From assembly GCA_002385985.1 (NCBI GenBank), contig DGEO01000007.1:11527-16626 (forward strand): a stretch of DNA of 5,100 nt, written 5' to 3'. Each line of letters starts with the position of its first letter. Position 1 is the stretch's first letter. A program made the position numbers and the translations under genes. The stretch is from Anaerolineaceae bacterium UBA3924 (GTDB lineage Bacteria > Chloroflexota > Anaerolineae > Anaerolineales > Anaerolineaceae). This document shows positions 1 through 5,100 of the stretch, in pieces. A model generated the notes under the pieces. The model was not told the origin of the DNA. It searched no databases and was given only the letters and a program-made list of their open reading frames with translations.

Positions 1-1327
1 TCTCGAAGTACTGGAAGGTGGCGATGGGCAGGTATCCCTCGGCTCTGAGCCGGGCAATTTCATCCTTCATCCACTGGTAATCCTCACAGGGAGCGGCGCC
101 AGGGCTGTCTTCGGTCGCCCAGGCATAAATGGGTCCCGCCGGATTGCAGCCAATGAATGCCAGTTTGTTGCCGTTGTGCTCCACCAGCGCCGGACGGCTG
201 GCCTCATCCAGGTTCAAACCGCCGCCGTAATACAGCATGCCCCGCTCGCGGTACAGCTCGAGCGTTTCCGGGACCACATCCACCCCGTAGACCTTCGCGG
301 AGTCGTTGTTGTGGTTGCCGGTCAGTTCGACAATATCCGCGCCTGAAGCTTCCAGCACTTCAATGTAGCTCGGCCGGCTGCAGAAGTAGAGCGGCCCCGG
401 GCCGGGGTCCGGGAAGGGGCAATCGCTGTAGAAGGAAACCTCATTGCTGATGTGCGTCAGGTCCGCGGACGACAGCAGCGGGCCGATTTTCTCCGCAGGA
501 TAGGTCAGCCCTTTGGTCTCCATGCGGTGAGCAGTGGCGCGCACCAGCGCGGTCACGCCGGTCATCATTAGAACAGTCATTTTTTCCGGGTCGCGGTTGG
601 CCGCGGTGAGCGCCAGCTCCACCGGGGGCTGCTGCCCTTCGGCAAACCCGAACCCGAAGGTCAGCGCGTAGTCCTCAGGCTGGAAATCCTGGTCCAGCGG
701 GCTGATCCCGTCCACGCGCAGCACCTTCCAGCGCGGCTCCAGCTTCTCAAACGGCACCAGCGACAGAACGCTGCCCGCTTCCCAGGCCGCGTCCAGCAGT
801 TCGCCCGCCGGCAGTACATCCACCATGCCTTCCGCCGGCTCTCCCCAGGCGGTGCGCAGCACAGCCAGGGCCTGGTCCGTCAGCAGGAAGCGCCATCCGG
901 TCAGGGTTTCATCCTGGCTGCCAGCCCACAGCCCGCGAGCCTGCTCCAGGGTTACTCCGTCCAGCAGCGTGGGGAAGGGCGCTGTCAGCGCGTAGGTCCA
1001 CAGGCTGAGCGCCTGATCGGCAGGCACCAGGTCAAACCGGTACTCCGCCTCCTCCTGCGCTTCCACCGGCCGGACGGCCTCACCGGCCCGCACCTCGTTT
1101 GCAAGCTCCGCGGGAACCGCCGGCGAAATCCATACCCGGTACTCCGGCGGCTCGGTTGGCGTCGGTGTGGGCGGGATAATGGTCGGCGGCTGTGTAGGTG
1201 TCAGCGAAGGCTTTATCTCTTCCCTGGATGAACTCACCGGATCTGTAGCCTGAGCCGTGGGGCCTGCCGCGCAGCCGGCCAGCAGCCCCAGGATCATGAT
1301 GGCGTAGATGATGCTCTTGATGCGCAC
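1..1327 (-). CDS. CapA-like lipoprotein, paralog A (3' end outside window)
   Basis: The frame is open from a GTG at 1327-1325 to the left edge, giving 442 residues without a stop. The GTG is chosen because GGAGG lies 6 bases upstream and because it yields a lipoprotein signal peptide: MRIKS, a hydrophobic stretch, then lipobox L16-A-G-C19; the first in-frame ATG (codon 11) would destroy it. A Pro/Thr-rich linker spans about 41-61. An N-terminal module of unknown role covers about 62-240. A CapA-like (PGA_cap) domain starts near 248, with TGVTALVR (256-263), ADLTHISNE (288-296), ELTGNHNND (334-342), GCNPAGP (393-399) and TFQYFE (437-442), where the window ends. The 3' part, with the final His motif, is missing. 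It follows paralog B by 22 bases, so co-transcription is likely. The protein is probably anchored outside the cytoplasmic membrane. CapA proteins are tied to poly-gamma-glutamate capsule, but many homologues have unknown roles, so substrate and activity are not assigned. Confidence 0.88.
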   Translation of the reverse strand, partial: MRIKSIIYAIMILGLLAGCAAGPTAQATDPVSSSREEIKPSLTPTQPPTIIPPTPTPTEPPEYRVWISPAVPAELANEVRAGEAVRPVEAQEEAEYRFDLVPADQALSLWTYALTAPFPTLLDGVTLEQARGLWAGSQDETLTGWRFLLTDQALAVLRTAWGEPAEGMVDVLPAGELLDAAWEAGSVLSLVPFEKLEPRWKVLRVDGISPLDQDFQPEDYALTFGFGFAEGQQPPVELALTAANRDPEKMTVLMMTGVTALVRATAHRMETKGLTYPAEKIGPLLSSADLTHISNEVSFYSDCPFPDPGPGPLYFCSRPSYIEVLEASGADIVELTGNHNNDSAKVYGVDVVPETLELYRERGMLYYGGGLNLDEASRPALVEHNGNKLAFIGCNPAGPIYAWATEDSPGAAPCEDYQWMKDEIARLRAEGYLPIATFQYFE

Positions 1328-1333
1328 TGCCTG

Positions 1334-1338
1334 CCTCC
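1334..1338 (-). promoter_or_regulatory. Ribosome binding site of paralog A
   Basis: GGAGG on the minus strand is separated by 6 bases from the GTG at 1327. It is the strongest Shine-Dalgarno match in the window and decides the non-ATG start. It lies in the 22-base gap after the stop of paralog B, so the second gene can start translation independently although it is probably on the same transcript. Confidence 0.8.
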
Positions 1339-1349
1339 AATAGTAATTA

Positions 1350-3041
1350 TTACCAGCCGTATTCGAAAAAAACCTGATCGAGGAACGCTTCACGCTCCTC
1401 CACTGTCATCGGGCGCGGGCGGGCGTAGTCCTCCAGCATGGTGGTCATCAGCTCGGTGCTGATGTGCCTGCCCTGATAGAAGACATGCCGGTCGATAAAG
1501 GCCCGCCGGTAGTTGGGTTCCATCTGATCGAAAAACAGGTTGCCCAGCCCGTAATGAATGAAGCTGCCCTGGCTGAAGGCAAACCCCTGCGGGAAATGTG
1601 ACTGGCTGCCGCTGACGATCACCGCTCCGGCCTCCGCAGCCTGCTGGAAATCCACCCGCTGGGCCGAGCCTGGCGGGTAATCGTCCACCTCGTAATGCTG
1701 GAAAGTGACAATGGGCATATACCCCTGCTCCCGCCAGTACTGGATCTGCTCCGCCAGCGCGTCCATATCGCAGCGGGCGGCCCCGGGCTGGTTTTCGGTC
1801 GCCCAGACGTTCGGCGGTCCGGCAGCATTGCAGCCCATCAGTACCAGCCGGTTACCGTTGTGCTCGATCTGCAGCGGCAGCGCGGCGGAATTCTGATCCA
1901 TTCCCCCGCCGTACAGGCGAAAACCGTTCTGCTCGTACAGCGCCAGCGTTTCTTCGAAGGCCTCTGGTCCCCAGTCGAGAATGTGATTGCCGGTCAGCTC
2001 GATAAAGTCCACCCCCAGCTGCGCGAACAGGGTCACGAACTCCGGGTCTCCGCAGAAGCGGGCCTCGGTGCGCACCGGCAGGGCCGGCGGGCAGCCCGCG
2101 AACAGCGGCGATTCGCTGGAAATGTGCAGCAGGTCCGCTTCGCGCAGCCAGTCACCAATATCCTCTGCAGGGTACAGCGGTCCGAACTCCGCCATTCTGG
2201 CGGCGATGTGTCGGGCCAGCGCCGTGGTGCCGGTCAGCACCAGCGTAGTCATCTGGTCCGGATCGCGGTTTCCGGGCGGCAGCGGCGGCAGTTCCACCCC
2301 TGCCCGGGCGGGAACGAATGCGAAATGCGCTGTCAGCGGATCCATCGCGGGGTCGAAATGGCAATCCAGCGGGCTGATTCCATCCACCTGAAGGACCTTC
2401 CAACGCGGTTCGAGCTGCTCAAACGGCAGGATGACCCATGTTTTCGCCCATGACCAGGCCAGATCCAGCATATCCTCCGTCGCGGTCTCTTCCACACATG
2501 CGCCGCTCGATCCCCACAGCGACTCAAAGACTGCATGTGACTCCCCGGATACCAGCAGTGTAAACTCACAGTCCACAGCATCTTTACCAGTCCAAACCGC
2601 AAGCAGGTCGTCCAGCGCGACGCCGTCCTTGCGCTCGGAAAACGGCCCTGCGAGCGCGTAGGTCCATTCCACCGTATCAATCTCCAGCGCAGGGTCTGCC
2701 ATCAATTCCAGGCGGACATCTGCCTGATCCGCCGATTCAGCCCGTGTCAGCCCTTCTCCGAACTCTATCTGGTCCACCAGCTCCTGCGGCACATCATCCG
2801 CGATATACAGGCGCAGCTGCCCGGGGTCCTCGGTTTCCTGCGTGGCGGAGACCGAGGTCATTGCCGGAGACCGGGTTTTGCTCACTGCGGGCTGTGTTTC
2901 GCTCGCCGTGGGATTCTGCTCGACAACCGGATCACGCGCGGCCGGGGTGCAGGAAGCCAGCAGCATCACGCCCAGGATCCACAGGGCAGCGATCCTCAGC
3001 GGTGCAGTGATGGTGGTCCTTAACCGCGCGTTTTTTCTCAT
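1350..3041 (-). CDS. CapA-like lipoprotein, paralog B (complete)
   Basis: A complete protein of 563 residues. The ATG at 3041 is chosen because it gives a lipoprotein signal (MRKNARLR, hydrophobic 18-28, lipobox L28-A-S-C31); the frame is open up to 3284, but that extension crosses the divergent promoter region and overlaps the thiolase gene. A Ser/Thr-rich linker covers about 32-72. An N-terminal module covers about 75-250 and resembles an extracytoplasmic binding domain only in a general way. The CapA-like domain covers about 264-505: LTGTTALAR (269-277), ADLLHISSE (302-310), ELTGNHILDWG (348-358), GCNAAGP (403-409), TFQHYE (446-451), SGSQSHFPQ (477-485) and YGLGNLFFDQ (497-506). A conserved tail (PRPMT, 542-546) ends in YGW. 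Several classical CapA metal positions are changed, so catalysis is uncertain. Paralog A, 22 bases downstream, aligns along the whole length, with about half the residues identical in the stretch I compared (A 244-304, B 258-318). The Shine-Dalgarno is weak (GGGAT 12 bases upstream). Confidence 0.9.
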   Translation of the reverse strand: MRKNARLRTTITAPLRIAALWILGVMLLASCTPAARDPVVEQNPTASETQPAVSKTRSPAMTSVSATQETEDPGQLRLYIADDVPQELVDQIEFGEGLTRAESADQADVRLELMADPALEIDTVEWTYALAGPFSERKDGVALDDLLAVWTGKDAVDCEFTLLVSGESHAVFESLWGSSGACVEETATEDMLDLAWSWAKTWVILPFEQLEPRWKVLQVDGISPLDCHFDPAMDPLTAHFAFVPARAGVELPPLPPGNRDPDQMTTLVLTGTTALARHIAARMAEFGPLYPAEDIGDWLREADLLHISSESPLFAGCPPALPVRTEARFCGDPEFVTLFAQLGVDFIELTGNHILDWGPEAFEETLALYEQNGFRLYGGGMDQNSAALPLQIEHNGNRLVLMGCNAAGPPNVWATENQPGAARCDMDALAEQIQYWREQGYMPIVTFQHYEVDDYPPGSAQRVDFQQAAEAGAVIVSGSQSHFPQGFAFSQGSFIHYGLGNLFFDQMEPNYRRAFIDRHVFYQGRHISTELMTTMLEDYARPRPMTVEEREAFLDQVFFEYGW

Positions 3042-3068
3042 GATGGTCTGTTTATCCCGGATTTCCCC

Positions 3069-3095
3069 ATTATACCCCGCCCAGATATGCGCCAA
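3069..3095 (-). promoter_or_regulatory. Candidate promoter of the CapA-like pair
   Basis: A perfect TATAAT lies at 3074-3069 on the minus strand. The best -35-like hexamer is TTGGCG at 3095-3090, only 15 bases away, so the -35 is weak. Transcription would start near 3062 and leave a leader of about 20 bases before the ATG at 3041. This is inferred from the motif and from its position in the only intergenic gap upstream of the two lipoprotein genes. Confidence 0.45.
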
Positions 3096-3099
3096 TTGG
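3092..3099. other. CCAATTGG palindrome between divergent promoters
   Basis: A perfect 8-base palindrome lies between the two TATAAT boxes and overlaps the weak -35-like hexamer of the minus-strand promoter. It could be half of an operator, but 8 bases can occur by chance. Confidence 0.25.
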
Positions 3100-3104
3100 A
3101 CAAT

Positions 3105-3121
3105 CTGATAGGTCCTGACAG
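3105..3121. other. Imperfect inverted repeat upstream of thiolase gene
   Basis: CTGATAGG and CCTGACAG flank a single T and form an inverted repeat with 6 of 8 positions matching. It occupies the -35 region of the thiolase promoter candidate, where a repressor or activator would often bind. It is a possible operator for the thiolase gene or for both divergent units, by position and symmetry only. Confidence 0.3.
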
Positions 3122-3131
3122 CTTCCGTCCG

Positions 3132-3137
3132 TATAAT
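3132..3137 (+). promoter_or_regulatory. Candidate -10 box of the thiolase gene
   Basis: A perfect TATAAT sits 33 bases before the ATG, placing the start of transcription near 3144. No good -35 is found at normal spacing: the base run 17 upstream (3109-3114) is TAGGTC, and the closest match to TTGACA, CTGACA at 3115-3120, leaves a spacer of only 11. The promoter may therefore be weak or depend on an activator. Confidence 0.4.
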
Positions 3138-3159
3138 CAGGCTATGGTATAACGTGAAA

Positions 3160-3165
3160 AGGTGA
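3160..3165 (+). promoter_or_regulatory. Ribosome binding site of the thiolase gene
   Basis: AGGTGA ends 5 bases before the ATG at 3171 and supports that start. The in-frame GTG at 3162 lies inside this site and would add only three residues before the typical MREVAVIGIGQTK beginning, so it is not used here. Confidence 0.65.
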
Positions 3166-3170
3166 ATGAT

Positions 3171-4328
3171 ATGCGCGAAGTTGCGGTAATTGGAATCGGG
3201 CAAACCAAGGTTGACGAACACTGGGATCTGTCGCTGCGCGAGCTGGCCGGCATGGCCGTGCTTGATGCGCTGGCCGACGCCCATCTGGACGGCGCGCAGG
3301 CGCTGTATGTCGGGAATATGCTCGGCGGCTCAGCCAACAGCCAGCAGCACCTGGGCACTTACATCGCAGACTGGGTCGGGCTGCGTGGCGCGGAAGCGCT
3401 GCACATCGAGTCGGCCTGCAGTTCCGGCGCGGCGGCGTTCCGGTCTGCGCTGATGGCAGTCTCCTCCGGCGCGGTGGATGTGGCTGTGGCTGTCGGGGTG
3501 GAGAAGATGACCGACTCGCCAGGTAACGAGATCACCGGCGAGCTGGCCACCGCCGCAGACGCCGACTATGAGGCCGGAATGGGCCTGTCATTTGTGGCGC
3601 TCAACGCGCTGCTGATGCGCCGCTACATGCACGAGTACGGCTGGAAGCACGAGCACTTCGCCCCCTTCTCAATCAACGCCCACGCCAACGCCGTGCACAA
3701 CCCTTGCGCCCGCTTCCACGAGCCGATCACCGAAAAATCTTACCTGCGCGCGCCCATGGTTGCCGAGCCGATCAACTTGATGGACGCTTCCCCCATCGGT
3801 GACGGCGCCGCCGCGGCTGTGCTGGTGCCGCTGGAGCGGCTCAACCGGAATAACGGCCGGCCGGTCATCCGGGTGGCCGGGTCCGCCGCTGCGACCGACA
3901 CCATCGCCATTCACTCCCGCAGGGATGGCCTGTGGCTTCGCGCGGCCGAGCTCTCCGCCAGACAGGCTTACGCTCAGGCGGGCGTCGGGCCGCAGGATGT
4001 GGACGTGTTCGAGCTGCATGACGCCTTCACCATCATGGCCGCGCTGTCTCTCGAGGCTTCCGGTTTCGCCGAGCGAGGCCAGGGGCCGCGCCTGGCGCTG
4101 GACGGGGAGATCACTCCCGAGGGCAAGGTGCCCATCGCCACCCGCGGCGGGCTGAAAGCTCGCGGCCACCCGGTCGGCGCCACCGGGATGTATCAGATCG
4201 TTGAGCTGGTGCAGCAGCTGCGCTGCGAGGCCGGCGGGACTCAGGTCCCCGGCGCGCGCGTCGGCATGGCTCAGAACATCGGCGGCAGCGGATCGAACAT
4301 CCTCACCACCATCCTGGTCCGCGAATAG
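3171..4328 (+). CDS. Thiolase family protein, SCP-x/archaeal type
   Basis: A complete protein of 385 residues, close to the usual thiolase length. It probably catalyses a thiolase reaction (acetyl-CoA condensation or 3-ketoacyl-CoA cleavage) in the cytosol; substrate and direction cannot be read from the sequence. The start MREVAVIGIGQTK is typical of SCP-x-like and archaeal thiolases. The nucleophile is C83 in ESACSSGAAAF. Further motifs are GDGAAAAVLV (210-219), ELHDAFT (281-287, H283), GGLKARGHPVGATG (326-339, H333) and AQNIGGSGSN (367-376). The CxG cysteine of classical thiolases is replaced by AQN, and the HDCF cysteine of SCP2-type enzymes is Ala here. In archaea and some bacteria such thiolases sit beside HMG-CoA synthase and a DUF35 zinc/OB protein; neither is in this window. 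It is divergent from the CapA-like operon and ends one base from the convergent hydrolase gene. Family assignment is firm; specific function is not. Confidence 0.93.
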   Translation: MREVAVIGIGQTKVDEHWDLSLRELAGMAVLDALADAHLDGAQALYVGNMLGGSANSQQHLGTYIADWVGLRGAEALHIESACSSGAAAFRSALMAVSSGAVDVAVAVGVEKMTDSPGNEITGELATAADADYEAGMGLSFVALNALLMRRYMHEYGWKHEHFAPFSINAHANAVHNPCARFHEPITEKSYLRAPMVAEPINLMDASPIGDGAAAAVLVPLERLNRNNGRPVIRVAGSAAATDTIAIHSRRDGLWLRAAELSARQAYAQAGVGPQDVDVFELHDAFTIMAALSLEASGFAERGQGPRLALDGEITPEGKVPIATRGGLKARGHPVGATGMYQIVELVQQLRCEAGGTQVPGARVGMAQNIGGSGSNILTTILVRE

Positions 4329-4329
4329 C

Positions 4330-5100
4330 TCAGCGGTAGCGAACCTCGCCGAAGTACCACGGAGCCGGCTGGTCCGGGTTCATAAAGTTGTAAGTCAGGT
4401 TGGCGATCTCCGCGACAAGCGCGTTCGCCTGGGTGAAGAGCAGCTGCTCCGGGTCCCACAGGTACACCGCCAGGACGTAGTCCCCGCCCGGGGTGAAGAC
4501 AATGCCCACGTCGCTGAGCGTGTGCAGCAGCCCGTCGGACTCCTCAATCCAGCCGTGCTTGTGCGCCAGCGGCGTTCCCTCCGCCAGGCCAGCTTCGATC
4601 AGCGCGCCGATCTTGTTCTCGCGCAGGTAGGAAATCATCAGCTCGCACTCGCTCTGCATGAGCCGGCCGGGGAAAACCTCCTCAAACCGGTTGGGCTCGC
4701 CCGCCGCGCAGCGGTAAATGGCCTCCAGCAGCAGCCCGATTTCCTCCGGCGTGGTCTGGTTGTAAATATCCGGGCTCAGGTTGACGTCTGTTCGACGGTT
4801 GGCCGGGGTTTCGTAAATATTGAGCAGCGGCGATCCCAGGGCGAAGTACCCGGCGATGAAGGAGTTCTCCAGCCCCAGCGCGTGCAGGTCATCCGTGACC
4901 CGCAGCGGACCGGCGATTTCGTCAATCTGCTTCATCAGCGAGTCCGCGGGCGGGTTTTCTGAATATACAATCATGCGCTCAAACCAGCTCTGGACGGCGT
5001 CCGAGGGCGGCTCCTCCGTCCGCAGCAGCGTGGAGACCATGATGGGAATCTTCATCGTGCTGGCGGCGGTGAACGCCACACCGGTGTCAATTTCCTGGCC
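4330..5100 (-). CDS. Class A beta-lactamase-like serine hydrolase (5' end outside window)
   Basis: The frame is open from the right edge to the TGA at 4332-4330, giving 256 C-terminal residues; the start and any signal peptide lie beyond the window. It belongs to the class A beta-lactamase-like serine hydrolases (beta-lactamase2 type). Visible residue numbers: S14-T-M-K17 is the SxxK nucleophile/base motif, S47-E-N49 stands for the SDN loop, and K181-H-G183 in HKHGW stands for KTG. E97-TPA-N101 could be the Glu/Asn pair of the omega loop, but its spacing to the TTP at 116-118 is longer than in true class A enzymes, so this is tentative. DVGIV (197-201) and PGGDYVLAVY (204-213) follow as in the family. 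It is probably an extracytoplasmic hydrolase acting on peptidoglycan-related or other amide/ester bonds. Resistance to beta-lactams should not be assumed. It is convergent with the thiolase, one base apart, so no dedicated terminator fits between them. Confidence 0.85.
   Translation of the reverse strand, partial: GQEIDTGVAFTAASTMKIPIMVSTLLRTEEPPSDAVQSWFERMIVYSENPPADSLMKQIDEIAGPLRVTDDLHALGLENSFIAGYFALGSPLLNIYETPANRRTDVNLSPDIYNQTTPEEIGLLLEAIYRCAAGEPNRFEEVFPGRLMQSECELMISYLRENKIGALIEAGLAEGTPLAHKHGWIEESDGLLHTLSDVGIVFTPGGDYVLAVYLWDPEQLLFTQANALVAEIANLTYNFMNPDQPAPWYFGEVRYR

Noticed and set aside
1366..1372. Run of seven A (T on the coding strand) near the end of paralog B, a possible slippage site.
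   Set aside because: The frame is intact and the C-terminus (VFFEYGW) looks natural, so no frameshift is needed to explain the gene.
1695..2453. Long open frame on the plus strand (252 codons).
   Set aside because: It is fully antisense to paralog B, whose motifs and paralog support the minus strand; its translation is Arg/Gln-rich without a recognisable domain, as expected from GC-rich codon bias.
3042..3284. N-terminal extension of paralog B by 81 residues.
   Set aside because: It would bury the lipoprotein signal in the interior, cover the intergenic region with its promoter motifs and overlap the thiolase coding region on the other strand.
3669..4169. Minus-strand open frame of 166 codons inside the thiolase gene.
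   Set aside because: Antisense shadow of the thiolase; no recognisable motif in the product.
4322..4390. tRNA-like strings: TAGCTCAGCGGTAG near the thiolase stop and GGGTTCATAA about 50 bases later.
   Set aside because: They resemble D-arm and T-loop sequences, but the D stem (GCTC with GCGA) and T stem (TCCGG with AAGTT) do not pair, and both lie within or at the ends of well-supported protein genes.
4201..4962. Plus-strand open frame of 253 codons over the thiolase end and the hydrolase gene.
   Set aside because: It starts inside the thiolase in another frame and continues antisense to a hydrolase with clear SxxK, SEN and KHG motifs.
1..5100. CRISPR array, insertion sequence, phage or defence genes.
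   Set aside because: No regularly spaced repeats, transposase-like frames or terminal inverted repeats were seen; coding density and base composition are even across the window.

Overview
The window is GC-rich, densely coded bacterial DNA with four protein genes, two of them cut by the window edges. Genes with matching traits (Pro/Thr-rich linkers behind lipoprotein signals, a two-domain CapA-like lipoprotein family, an SCP-x-like thiolase starting MREVAVIGIGQTK, a class A beta-lactamase-like serine hydrolase with KHG) suggest Chloroflexota, perhaps Anaerolineae. This is from memory of these families and was not searched.

Layout. 1-1327 (minus, 3' end outside the window) and 1350-3041 (minus, complete) encode two paralogous lipoproteins. 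Each has a lipobox signal peptide, a low-complexity linker, an N-terminal module of about 180 residues, then a CapA-like (PGA_cap) metallophosphatase-fold domain. They lie head to tail 22 bases apart, so they are probably one operon that arose by tandem duplication. 3042-3170 is a divergent intergenic region with a TATAAT on each strand and two short palindromes. 3171-4328 (plus) encodes a thiolase of the SCP-x/archaeal type. 4330-5100 (minus, 5' end outside the window) encodes a beta-lactamase-like serine hydrolase and meets the thiolase tail to tail with one base between the stop codons.

The lipoproteins and probably the serine hydrolase act outside the cytoplasmic membrane, while the thiolase is a cytosolic acyl-CoA enzyme. 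Nothing visible links the thiolase functionally to its neighbours apart from the shared divergent control region. No RNA gene, CRISPR array, insertion sequence or clear rho-independent terminator was found. I see no clearly undescribed multi-gene system. The most interesting points are the altered metal-site motifs of the CapA-like pair, the near-invariant block in their N-terminal module, and a thiolase lacking both usual positions for the acid/base cysteine.
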